Shown: positions 15,597-23,366 of the stretch, in pieces | Position numbering within the stretch: position 1 is the first letter of the stretch | How the letters are laid out: every line of letters begins with the position of its first letter | Source of the DNA: CAZOHN01 sp964579325 | GTDB taxonomy: Bacteria; Pseudomonadota; Alphaproteobacteria; Rhodobacterales; Rhodobacteraceae | Direction: 5' to 3' | Length of the DNA: 33,781 nt | Assembly (NCBI GenBank): GCA_964579325.1 | Contig: CAZOHN010000016.1 | Coordinates: 1 to 33,781, forward strand | Made by a program: the position numbers and the translations under genes | Notes under the pieces: model-generated | Database searches by the model: none | Told to the model about the DNA's origin: nothing | The model's input: only the letters and a program-made list of their open reading frames with translations

Positions 15597-16433
15597 ATGC
15601 CCCCCCGTCCAGACGATCCCATCGCCGCCCGCTTCGATCTTGCCTGCGCCGCCGCCCGCGAAGGCGCAGCCCTCGCGCTCGACCACTTCCGCAACCGCGA
15701 TCGCCTCGTGATCGAGGCCAAGGTCTCCCCGCAGGACATCGTGAGCCGCGCCGACCGCGAGGTCGAGGACCTGATCCGTGCCCGCATCGCCGCGGACTTT
15801 CCCGCCGACGGCATCCTTGGCGAGGAGGGCGGCGCGCAGACCGGCTCCACCGGCTTCACCTGGGTGATCGACCCCATCGACGGCACCTCGCCCTTCCTCG
15901 CGGGTCTGCCGCACTGGTGCGTCGTGATCGCGCTCGTCCAGGGCGAGACAACGGTCGCGGGCGTCATCGCCCAGCCGCTCGCCGAGGAAACCTTCACCGC
16001 GATCCGGGGGCAGGGGGCCTGGCTCAACGGCGCGCCGATGCGCTGCGCCTCCGACCACCGCGTCGACAACTCCAACGTCGCCGTGGGCGCGAGCCACCGC
16101 ACCGACCCCGGCCACGTCGGGGGCGTGATCGAGGGGCTTCTGCGCGCGGGCGGCATCTTCTACCGCAACGGCTCGGGGGCGCAGATGCTGGCCAATGTCG
16201 CGGCGGGGCGGCTCGGCGGCTACTACGAGCCGCACATGAACCCCTGGGACTGCCTTGCGGGACTGCTGATGGTCGAGGAAGCGGGCGGCCGCGCGCTGCA
16301 CCTCGGCCCCGATCCCAAGGGCGGCCTCGTCCTCGCCGCGGCGCCCGGCGTCTGGGCGGGCCTCATCGCTTTAGTCAACGGCGCGCCGCGCGATCCGCAC
16401 GCAAGGGCGACCTTCCCGCTGCCTGCTGCCTGA
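15597..16433 (+). CDS. inositol monophosphatase family phosphatase
   Basis: A 278-residue Mg2+-dependent phosphatase of the IMPase/histidinol-phosphatase/CysQ superfamily. Metal-binding motifs are complete: GEEGG with E76 and E77, and WVIDPIDGTSPF (89-100) with D92 and D95. The distal Asp is in NPWDCLAGLLMVEEAGG. SPQDIVSRADREVE at 44-57 is the usual N-terminal family motif (D-x-V-T-x-A-D). The gene follows the importer by 13 nt. Removing phosphate from an imported phospho-compound would explain the linkage. Alternative roles are histidinol-phosphate or PAP phosphatase, but the location favours the first reading. Confidence 0.9.
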   Translation: MPPRPDDPIAARFDLACAAAREGAALALDHFRNRDRLVIEAKVSPQDIVSRADREVEDLIRARIAADFPADGILGEEGGAQTGSTGFTWVIDPIDGTSPFLAGLPHWCVVIALVQGETTVAGVIAQPLAEETFTAIRGQGAWLNGAPMRCASDHRVDNSNVAVGASHRTDPGHVGGVIEGLLRAGGIFYRNGSGAQMLANVAAGRLGGYYEPHMNPWDCLAGLLMVEEAGGRALHLGPDPKGGLVLAAAPGVWAGLIALVNGAPRDPHARATFPLPAA

Positions 16434-16445
16434 TCCAGCGAGAGA

Positions 16446-17366
16446 TCAACCGCGCAACGCGCGCAGCAGGCCCAGCGCGAGGTCCCACAGGTCGACCGCA
16501 CGGACATAGAAATGCTCGCGCGCCGCAAAGGGCCGCTCGACCATGCCGGACAGGTCAGCCTCGATGCTGTCGACTAGCCGCATCAGCCGCCGCCTGTGGA
16601 TGCCGAGGCGGGCTTGTACCGGGTCTGCAATGACCCCGGCGAAGGCCGCCACCACCGCCCCGGCCATCACCAGAAGCACGACCGTCCCCGCGACCATCGC
16701 GGGCGACGGTCCGACCGGAAAGACGCTGTACCAGAGCCCGCCAAGGCCCTCGCCCAGCGGGAACTCGGCGACTGCCGTGCTCCGCGACACCGTCTCGGCC
16801 ACACCGGGCGCCAGCGAGATCATTCCTGGCGTGACCGCATGGTAGACCACCGCGCCGACCGTCAGTGCCGCAACCGCGGTGGTCATCTCCGCCACGGCCG
16901 ATCGTACACCTGCATACTCCCGCACCGCCACGGCGATCCGGTCGGCAAGCGCCTCGGCTTCCGCAACACTTCCCCGGCTGCGGAACACCTCGCGAAACCG
17001 CGGCGCGGCCAGGACCGCGTGCTGCATTGCCCGTGTGTCGCGCGCCCCGCGACTCCCCGCCATTGGCACGCCAAGCAGATCGGCAAACACCAGGGCCTCG
17101 ACTTGCCGCCCAACCGCCGTTCCGAGAAGAATGCGGCGGCTCGCGAGCCACACCGCCACGCCTTGGAACCCCAGCCGCCGGGCAAGCCAGCCGGACGCGC
17201 GGGTCAGTGCGAGGACGGGAGACAGAACCACGTTCACCGGTGCGCGCAGCACGTCCCCCCCCAGTGCCGCGCGGTGCAGGTGCAGGGTGCCCGGCCAGCG
17301 GAAATGCCGTCGCACGAAGTCATCGACCCGACCACGCATCTCCGTGAAGCTGCCGCATTCCACCAT
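16446..17366 (-). CDS. membrane-associated protein of unknown function
   Basis: About 306 residues, not assigned with certainty. It begins with a basic/aromatic region (VDDFVRRHFRWPGTLHLHRAAL), followed by an amphipathic stretch (residues ~50-75). The central part has two hydrophobic segments (AVAALTVGAVVYHAVTPGMI and MVAGTVVLLVMAGAVVAAF), and the C-terminal part is charged (QARLGIHRRRLMRLVDSIE). I have an impression of a conserved Rhodobacteraceae hypothetical family but cannot name it safely. The open frame reaches 17474; the extra part approaches the decayed insertion sequence and looks unlike protein, so I place the start at the ATG at 17366, with 17339 as the alternative. It is convergent with the phosphatase, 12 nt apart. 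Confidence 0.6.
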   Translation of the reverse strand: MVECGSFTEMRGRVDDFVRRHFRWPGTLHLHRAALGGDVLRAPVNVVLSPVLALTRASGWLARRLGFQGVAVWLASRRILLGTAVGRQVEALVFADLLGVPMAGSRGARDTRAMQHAVLAAPRFREVFRSRGSVAEAEALADRIAVAVREYAGVRSAVAEMTTAVAALTVGAVVYHAVTPGMISLAPGVAETVSRSTAVAEFPLGEGLGGLWYSVFPVGPSPAMVAGTVVLLVMAGAVVAAFAGVIADPVQARLGIHRRRLMRLVDSIEADLSGMVERPFAAREHFYVRAVDLWDLALGLLRALRG

Positions 17367-17491
17367 CGGCGAACCCATCCCCGCGCACCGCACAGCGCAT
17401 CGTCCCAATCCGGGCCGCATCACCTGTTGTTCGACGATGGCATTGTAGCAGAACTCTGGCCGTTGAGGACTCACATCCCGAATCCAGGCGG

Positions 17492-18211
17492 TTGGACGAG
17501 GCGCTCGAGCAAGCCATACCCGTCCGCGATCGCGCGTCGAACTGGTCCAGCTGCACGGCTTCGCTTCGCAGGCGCGGGTCGCTGCTGATCTGGCTGGACA
17601 AGCAGAAGGCGTGGCGCGCGCCGCCTGACGGGAACTCCGATCGCCCCGCGGTCTTCTCCGACGCCGCGATCCGGTTCTGCCTGACGATCAAGGTCCTGTT
17701 CAAACTGCTGCTGAGGCAGACGACCGGGATGGTTGCCAGCCTTCTGAAGATGGCGATCCTGGACTGGCCGTGCCGGACGCTACGACCCTGCGTAGCCAGC
17801 AGGTGTCCCAGGCCATCCAGATCCCCTACCGGCTTGCCGATGGGCCGCTGAACCTGCTTGTGGACAGCACTGGCACAAAGTCTCTTGGCGATGGCGAATG
17901 GCCGGCGCGCGAGCGTGGCGTTCAGGGTCGACGGCGCTCGACATTGTCCTCGGACCCATGGTGGACAACGTCTCGCCCCGGAACGACTCCCAGCGCGCCA
18001 CCCGGCTCCACGGCGGGGCGTGTCTCGGTAGCGCTGGACAGGACACCATGCCCGAAGCCGGATCGAGGCGAACATGCGCTGCCTCAATGCCTTCGGTGAA
18101 CGCATCGCCGCAGAAGACCCAAACTGCCACACCACCGAAACCAAGATTCGCGTCGCACCGATGAACCGCTTCTCGGCCCTTGGCATCGCCGAGATCGTCC
18201 GCATGGCCTGG
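17492..18211 (+). pseudogene. decayed IS5-family transposase remnant
   Basis: Pieces of one IS5-family DDE transposase appear in order in three frames. Piece 1 (17492-~17769) has RRRGSLLIWLDK, FSDAAIRFCLTIKVLFKL and LRQTTGMVASLLKM. Piece 2 (~17770-17937) has IQIPYRLADGPLNLLVDSTG, containing the first catalytic Asp, and LGDGEW. A short scrap (17979-18014) has RNDSQRATRLHG. Piece 3 (~18029-18211) has RWTGHHARSRIEANMRC, LNAFGERIAAED and MNRFSALGIAEIV. The middle of the catalytic domain, normally around 90 residues, is reduced to about 40 nt. Frameshifts plus this deletion make it non-functional. Intact terminal inverted repeats were not found. Confidence 0.8.
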
Positions 18212-18695
18212 CACCGGCGGGGAAACGGGAAGTCATGCCCCGGGGCACGCGAGCTGCGCAACAACGCTCTCGCGCAATGTGCAGGACGAAAGGCCGGCTT
18301 GGATCGGATCGGGATCAGTGGCGGGTCTCGCGGCAATGGGCCGAAGCCGGATGCACTGCGCTCGGTCGGCGGTCCACGCCATCAAACGGGCCGCTCACTG
18401 CGCCCGCTGGAGGCGCTGGACACCATCGCGCCGTTCAAGGACGATCCCGCCCTGCGCCCGCCCGCCATGGCATCCCGATACAGCAGGCCCGCGCCCGGCA
18501 TCACGGTGACGATCAGCATCAGACCCACCACCCAGCGGGTTGGTATCGGCAACCGGCGACCCACCCGGCCGCCCGGCGGCTGCCCGAAACCGGCGCGCGC
18601 CTGCTCCTCGGTACGGGGCGGGTTACATCCGGCTTGACCCTTCCGGACCTGTGAAATATGCATCCGCGAACCGGTCGGGCCCGGCCGGGCCCGGG
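18212..18695. other. non-coding or weakly coding stretch between IS remnant and tRNA
   Basis: Apart from the doubtful small - strand frame at 18382-18663, nothing is recognised here. Part is probably leftover DNA from the insertion sequence. A G/C block with nested inverted repeats (about 18674-18695) directly precedes the tRNA. Confidence 0.4.
18382..18663 (-). CDS. possible small single-span membrane protein
   Basis: A 93-residue frame whose middle reads RWVVGLMLIVTVMPGAGLLY, a convincing membrane helix of about 20 residues, with G/C in most third codon positions around it. The start is uncertain and no clear ribosome-binding site was found. The C-terminal tail is low-complexity (Ser/Gly/Arg). 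It could be a genuine small gene, a truncated end of a longer one damaged by the nearby insertion, or chance. No family recognised. Confidence 0.25.
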   Translation of the reverse strand: MHISQVRKGQAGCNPPRTEEQARAGFGQPPGGRVGRRLPIPTRWVVGLMLIVTVMPGAGLLYRDAMAGGRRAGSSLNGAMVSSASSGRSERPV

Positions 18696-18769
18696 GCGGG
18701 CGTTGTGTAATGGTAAGACCTCAGCCTTCCAAGCTGATGACGCGGGTTCGATTCCCGCCGCCCGCTCCA
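18696..18769 (+). tRNA. tRNA-Gly(TCC)
   Basis: 74 nt including an encoded CCA. The acceptor stem GCGGGCG (18696-18702) pairs with CGCCCGC (18759-18765), with discriminator T. The anticodon stem TCAGC/GCTGA encloses loop CTTCCAA, with anticodon TCC at 18728-18730. The T arm is GCGGG-TTCGATT-CCCGC. The sequence closely follows bacterial glycine tRNAs reading GGA/GGG. It is oriented like the glycosyltransferase gene 96 nt downstream. Confidence 0.96.
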
Positions 18770-18865
18770 ATCGATCCGCCGGGATCGCGCGGCTGTCCCG
18801 GGGCCTGAACATCCTCCCCCCGATCCCCGCGCCCTCGAGCCCTCCCCGGCATTCCGGGCACCGCC

Positions 18866-20584
18866 ATGAGAACGTTACCAAGCGCTGCTAGCGCACGGGC
18901 GGTGTACCGGCTCGACATCGCCTTCACCTGGGTTGCTGCACGGCCGTTTGCCGCGGCGGCCATACTTGCCGCGCTGATGCTTCTGCTTGCCGCGCCGGGA
19001 TTCCTGTCGCTGCCGCCGGTCGACCGCGACGAGGCGAGCTTCGCGCAATCGTCGCGGCAGATGCTCGAGAGCGGCGACTGGGTCGACATCCGCCTGCACG
19101 ACGCGCCACGCCACAAGAAACCCGCAGGCATCTACTGGCTCCAGGCCGGTACCGCCTGGCTTGCCGGTGCGCCGGAGACGATCGCGACCTACCGGCTCGT
19201 CTCGCTCGCCGGCGCGGTGGCCTCGGTGCTCCTGACCTGGCGGATCGCGGCGGGGCTTCTCGGGCCGGTGCCGGCCCTCGGCGCCGGATTGCTGATGGCG
19301 GCGAGCTTCATCCTCGGGGCGGAGGCCCGGCTCGCCAAGACCGATGCGATGCTGCTCGCCACCATCCTCGCAGGGCAGTGGGCGCTGATGCGGCTCTGGA
19401 CTGGCGCGGCACTGGGCTGGGCCGGCGTTCTGGGCTTCTGGGCGGCCCTTGCCGGCGGGATCCTGATCAAGGGGCCGGTTGGCGCCATGGTGGTCGGCCT
19501 TACTGCGCTCGCCCTTGTCGCCGCAGAGAGGCGGGCGGTCTGGCTCCGCCCGCTTGCCGAATGGCGCGGTGCGCTGCTGTTTCTCGCCCTTGTCCTGCCC
19601 TGGTACATCGCGATCACACTGCGCACCGGGGGCGACTTCTGGGCCGCCTCGCTCGGTCAGGACCTGCTGGGCAAGGCGGCGGCGGGGCAGGAAGGCCACG
19701 GCGCGCCACCCGGCACCTATCTCGTGACGGTCTGGCTCGCGTTCTGGCCCGGCGCGCTCCTTCTCGCCCTGGCGCTTCCCGCGATCCGGGTGGCCTGGCG
19801 CCAGCGCTGGGCAGTGTTCTGCCTGGCATGGGCGCTGCCCACCTGGATCGTGTTCGAGGCGGTGCCGACCAAGCTGCTGCACTACACCCTGCCCACCTTT
19901 CCCGCCCTGGCGATCCTGACCGCGGGTGCCCTGCTTCCCGGGGTCGCGGAGCCGGGCCAAGGACCCGCCGCCCCACCCGGCCCCGCGCTCATCGGATCGC
20001 TCTGGCGGCGGGCCGCCGCCGCGCTCCTCCTCGCGCTGCCCGTGGCCGTGCTCGGCGCGCTCGTCGCGGCCTCGTTCAGCCTCGGCGGCGGGCTCCCCTG
20101 GCCCTTCGCCGTGGGCGCCGTCGCACTCGCCGGGGCGGGCTGGCTGATGTGGCGGACGCTCGCGCGTGGCCCGGCAATCGCCGCCTTCGCCATCGCGCCA
20201 TGCCTCGCCTTCGCCTTCTCGGCCAGCCTCTATCCCGGTCTCGCCCGCGTCGAGGCAATCTGGCCCTCGGCGCAGGCCGCCGCCCTGCGCGCCACCTTCG
20301 ACGCCTGCGCCGACCCGGTGGTGATCTCGGCGGGCTACCGCGAACCCTCTCTCGTGTTCCTTCTGGGCCGCGACATCCGCCTGAGCGGCGGGGCGGAGGC
20401 TGCCGAACTGATGGCCGCGTCGCCTTGTGCCCTCGCATTCGTGGCCGAGGCGGAGGTGCCTGCCTTTTCCGCCGGCTCTGCCCGGTCCGGTCTTGTCCCG
20501 GAGCTGCGCCCCGACCGCGTCGAAGGGCTCAACCTCGGATCGGGCCGCACCGTCTCCCTCAGGGTCTACGCGACGTCGCCCTGA
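18866..20584 (+). CDS. family-39 (ArnT/PMT-like) membrane glycosyltransferase
   Basis: A 572-residue polytopic protein of the dolichyl-phosphate-mannose/ArnT superfamily (GT-C fold), which uses polyprenyl-phosphate sugars on the periplasmic side to modify lipid A or other acceptors. The first periplasmic loop has the hallmark DRDEASFAQSSRQMLESGDW (from about residue 53; DE is the catalytic/metal pair), followed by RHKKPAGIYWLQ. Around 11-12 hydrophobic segments follow, then a soluble C-terminal part from about residue 460. Start at 18866 is the first ATG in frame; its ribosome-binding site is weak. The 3' end overlaps the convergent PAP2 gene by 26 bp. A lipid A or polymer-modifying role is inferred. 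Confidence 0.88.
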   Translation: MRTLPSAASARAVYRLDIAFTWVAARPFAAAAILAALMLLLAAPGFLSLPPVDRDEASFAQSSRQMLESGDWVDIRLHDAPRHKKPAGIYWLQAGTAWLAGAPETIATYRLVSLAGAVASVLLTWRIAAGLLGPVPALGAGLLMAASFILGAEARLAKTDAMLLATILAGQWALMRLWTGAALGWAGVLGFWAALAGGILIKGPVGAMVVGLTALALVAAERRAVWLRPLAEWRGALLFLALVLPWYIAITLRTGGDFWAASLGQDLLGKAAAGQEGHGAPPGTYLVTVWLAFWPGALLLALALPAIRVAWRQRWAVFCLAWALPTWIVFEAVPTKLLHYTLPTFPALAILTAGALLPGVAEPGQGPAAPPGPALIGSLWRRAAAALLLALPVAVLGALVAASFSLGGGLPWPFAVGAVALAGAGWLMWRTLARGPAIAAFAIAPCLAFAFSASLYPGLARVEAIWPSAQAAALRATFDACADPVVISAGYREPSLVFLLGRDIRLSGGAEAAELMAASPCALAFVAEAEVPAFSAGSARSGLVPELRPDRVEGLNLGSGRTVSLRVYATSP

Positions 20585-21257
20585 CCAGAAGCGCGCCCCG
20601 CGACAGCGCAACGCGCAACCGTGCAACCTGCGGTGCCGCGAGAACCACCTGCGTCGCGCGTCGGGCCAGCCGCCACCCGATCGCCCGGACCCGGACGGCC
20701 GCCGCGCGCGGGTCGGCGATGGCCGCCCACAATGCCGCCAGGCCAGCCGCAATCCGCGCCCGGGCCGGGGAGGGGCGGCGAAAAGCACGGTCGCAGCCGA
20801 GGCCGAGGAGCGCGCCCATCAGCACCTGCCAGATGTCGTGCTTGCCCGCCTCGATGCGGCTCGACCCGGTGAACGCCGCGCCGATCACCGCCGCCGCCTG
20901 GGCAACCGGGTGGCCGCGCAGACAGTCGTGCGCCAGTGAGGATGCACCAAGGACGGCGGTCGAGGTATGCGCCGAGGGCATTCCCTTGCCGCCCCCGTCC
21001 GGCCGCAGGTTCACCGGGCTCTCGCCGAGTCCGATCTTCGATCCGTGGACCGCGAAGAACATCACCGCATAGCGCAGGAAGTACTCTCCCGCACGACCCT
21101 GCGCCGCCTCGCAGCCCCAGGCAAGAAGTGGCAGCGCCACCTGCAGGGTGTCGCCCCAGCGCTCCGCGTTCCGTGGTGTCGCTGCCAGCGCAAGCGCCAG
21201 CACGACAAGTACGGTGATGGCCCGGCGGCGGGCCTCGAAGAGCCAGCGGAGGATCAT
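20559..21257 (-). CDS. PAP2 family membrane phosphatase
   Basis: A 232-residue protein with PAP2 superfamily motifs. Motif 1 is degraded (LGESPVNLRPDGG; the RP is kept but the usual preceding Lys is not seen). Motif 2 is MPSAHTS, with its His. Motif 3 is SSRIEAGKHDIWQV, with the SR and the H that receives the phosphate. Several membrane segments precede motif 2. PAP2 enzymes dephosphorylate lipid phosphates such as undecaprenyl diphosphate, phosphatidate or lipid A; this fits an envelope-lipid theme with the neighbouring ArnT-like gene. The last 70 residues are Arg/Ala-rich, more than usual for the family. It overlaps the glycosyltransferase tail to tail. Confidence 0.82.
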   Translation of the reverse strand: MILRWLFEARRRAITVLVVLALALAATPRNAERWGDTLQVALPLLAWGCEAAQGRAGEYFLRYAVMFFAVHGSKIGLGESPVNLRPDGGGKGMPSAHTSTAVLGASSLAHDCLRGHPVAQAAAVIGAAFTGSSRIEAGKHDIWQVLMGALLGLGCDRAFRRPSPARARIAAGLAALWAAIADPRAAAVRVRAIGWRLARRATQVVLAAPQVARLRVALSRGALLVRATSRRP

Positions 21258-21405
21258 CCGCGGCTTTTCGGGCGTGTCGGTATCGCGGCAGTGTCAGGCG
21301 CGTGACAATTGGATGAATTGACCCCGGCACCCGCGGATCCGCAGGTCTCTTGCCGCCATCGACCGCCGCGGGCTAGGGAAGTCCGGCAGGAGACGCCGCT
21401 CCCGG

Positions 21406-21490
21406 ATGACCGCCCCCAAGTGACTGCCCCCAAATGACCGCCGCCAAGTGATTGCCCCCAAATGACTGCCCCCAGATGACCGTCCCCGAC
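21406..21490 (+). repeat. 14-bp tandem repeat across the start of the DMT gene
   Basis: Units of the form TGACCGCCCCCAAG start at 21407, 21421, 21435, 21449, 21463 and, diverged, at 21477. Together with the preceding A or G, each gives a start codon and a five-codon frame such as ATG ACC GCC CCC AAG TGA, whose stop overlaps the next start by four bases (GTGA or ATGA). The last unit is the true start of the DMT gene (M-T-V-P-D). The only good ribosome-binding site, AGGAG at 21388-21392, lies before the first unit. Confidence 0.9.
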
Positions 21491-22414
21491 GCCCCGAACC
21501 GTACGCTGGCCGCCGCCGGGGCGATCCTCGTCTACGCCATGCTCATCGGCTTCACGGACAACTACGTTCGCGTGATCGCCGAAGGCACCGGCCTGTGGCA
21601 GTTCCACGCCATGCGCTCGGCGATGGCCTTTGCTCTGGTGGGTGCGCTTGCGCTGCCGCTCGGCCTGCGGCTGCGCCCGAAGAACCTCCGCGCCGTTGCC
21701 GCCCGGTCGGCGATCCATGCCTGCGCGATGGTGCTCTACTTCGGCAGCCTCGCCTTCCTGACCGTCGCCGAGACAGCCGCGGGCCTCTTCACCGCGCCGA
21801 TCTTCGTGCTGGTCCTGTCCCGCTTCGTCTATGGCCACGCGCTCGGCCCGGTCCGCGTCGTCGCCGTCGCGACTGGCTTTCTCGGCGTCATCCTCGTCCT
21901 CGCCCCGGGCGCGGGCGAGATCGGCTGGCTGTCCGCCGCCCCGGTCGCCGCCGGCGCGCTCTACGCGATGGGCAACCTTGCGACCCGCGAATGGTGCCCG
22001 GGCGAAAGCGCCGAGACGCTGACGGTCGGGTTCTTCGCCGGGCTGGGCGTGGTCGGACTTGCCGGGATGGCGGTACTGGCCATGCTCGCGCCCGAGGCAC
22101 CGTCAGGCCCCGAGGGCTTTCTGCTGCGCGGACCGGGCTGGCCCTCGGGCGAGGTGCTGTTCTGGACGGCGGTGCAGGCGGCGGGATCGCTCCTCGGGGT
22201 CGGCCTGATGATCCGTGCCTACCAGCTTGCCGAAGCCAGCCGGGTGGCCGTCTTCGAATACGTCATCCTCCCTTCCTCGGCGTTCTGGTCCTGGGCGCTC
22301 TGGGGCGAGACGGTCACGCCGCTGGCGGCCATCGGTATGGCGCTGATCATCGCCGCCGGTGCGATGATCGCGCTGCGCGCCGCACCCGCCGCCCGGTCGC
22401 CCGGGCCTGCGTGA
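21476..22414 (+). CDS. EamA/DMT family transporter
   Basis: A 312-residue integral membrane protein with ten hydrophobic segments in two EamA repeats, typical of drug/metabolite exporters. The first half includes LVYAMLIGFTDNYVRVIAEG and FHAMRSAMAFALVGALALPL; the second half ends with VFEYVILPSSAFWSWALWGE and MALIIAAGAMIALRAAP. The substrate is unknown; amino acids, nucleosides or metabolites are usual. ATG at 21476 is chosen because it is the last start in the 14-bp repeat and opens onto the first helix. A TTG at 21452 in frame would add eight repeat-encoded residues. No ribosome-binding site lies directly before 21476, so translation may depend on passage through the repeat. Confidence 0.88.
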   Translation: MTVPDAPNRTLAAAGAILVYAMLIGFTDNYVRVIAEGTGLWQFHAMRSAMAFALVGALALPLGLRLRPKNLRAVAARSAIHACAMVLYFGSLAFLTVAETAAGLFTAPIFVLVLSRFVYGHALGPVRVVAVATGFLGVILVLAPGAGEIGWLSAAPVAAGALYAMGNLATREWCPGESAETLTVGFFAGLGVVGLAGMAVLAMLAPEAPSGPEGFLLRGPGWPSGEVLFWTAVQAAGSLLGVGLMIRAYQLAEASRVAVFEYVILPSSAFWSWALWGETVTPLAAIGMALIIAAGAMIALRAAPAARSPGPA

Positions 22415-22424
22415 TCGTGGCGCC

Positions 22425-23075
22425 ATGATCGTCTCCCGCAAGCGGCGTTTCGTCTTCGTCCACATCCCGAAGACCGGGGGCACCTCGCTGGCGGCGGCCT
22501 ACGAAGCACGCGCAGCGGCCGACGACGTCCTGATCGGCGACACCCCAAAGGCCCGCAAGCGCCGCAACAGGCTGAAGGGCGTGGCCTCCGCCGGGCGGCT
22601 CTGGAAGCACTCCACCCTGTCCGACATCCGCGGGCTGCTGTCCGACGAGGAGATCGCGACGTTCTTCACCTGCACGATCGTTCGCAACCCATGGGCGCGC
22701 GCGCTGAGCCTGTGGTCCTGGTCGCGTCTGCAGGGCTTCGCCCACCCCGTCGTCGCCGCGGCGAAGGCGCACGACTTCGCCGGTTTCCTGCGCGACCCGG
22801 CGGTACAGGCCAGCCTTCGCGCGTCGCCCTATGCCGCCTACGTCCTCGGACCGGACGGGACTGAGCGCTGCGACCTGTTCCTGCGGCTCGAACACCTCGA
22901 TGCCGACTGCGCCGCGCTCGAGGACCACCTTGGCTTTCGCCTCCGTCCGCTCCCGCGACTCAACGCAAGCCGGCCCGACGGCGAAGACTGGCGTGCGGCC
23001 TATGATCCCGGGACCAGGGCACTGGTCGAAGACATCGCCCACGCTGACATCGCGCGATTCGGCTACCGCTTCTGA
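22425..23075 (+). CDS. sulfotransferase family protein
   Basis: A 216-residue protein with the PAPS-binding signatures of the sulfotransferase fold: FVFVHIPKTGGTSLAAA (residues 9-25) is the 5'-phosphosulfate loop and CTIVRNPWARALSLWSW (about 83-99) the 3'-phosphate motif. It resembles the Sulfotransfer_2 group seen in marine Rhodobacteraceae, which may sulfate polysaccharides or other surface molecules. A catalytic base cannot be assigned with certainty. It follows the DMT gene by 10 nt, suggesting co-transcription, though the ribosome-binding site is weak. Confidence 0.82.
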   Translation: MIVSRKRRFVFVHIPKTGGTSLAAAYEARAAADDVLIGDTPKARKRRNRLKGVASAGRLWKHSTLSDIRGLLSDEEIATFFTCTIVRNPWARALSLWSWSRLQGFAHPVVAAAKAHDFAGFLRDPAVQASLRASPYAAYVLGPDGTERCDLFLRLEHLDADCAALEDHLGFRLRPLPRLNASRPDGEDWRAAYDPGTRALVEDIAHADIARFGYRF

Positions 23076-23366
23076 CCAGCGCCGCAGGGCCGGATCTGGG
23101 CCGAATCGCGGCCATTCGCGGGACCGCTAAAAGTCGAACAATCGCTCCTGGACCGGATCATGGTTGCTCGCGGGTAAACGCCGATGCCGGGCCGTGGCGG
23201 ATCGGACCGACCGCCGCCGATTGGTCCGCGCAGCGAAAAGCTGCCGCAATTGCTGCCCGAATATGTCGAAATCCGGGCGCAATCCGGGCGCCTCCTTGTC
23301 TCATCCCGGCCGGCACAGACCAGACGGCCCCCACCATCGAAACCAGACACCCCGAGGAGAACGACC

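Noticed and set aside
18875..20788. 637-codon - strand open frame opposite the glycosyltransferase
   Set aside because: Low-complexity Gly/Arg/Glu-rich shadow; the + strand has the ArnT-like hallmark motif and membrane helices.
21406..21490. CRISPR array
   Set aside because: The repeats are 14 bp, directly adjacent with no spacers, and overlap a gene start; no cas genes are present. No other repeat array in the window resembles CRISPR.
23270..23291. Tandem 11-mer AATCCGGGCGC as a regulatory element
   Set aside because: Only two copies and no symmetry; likely a small chance duplication.
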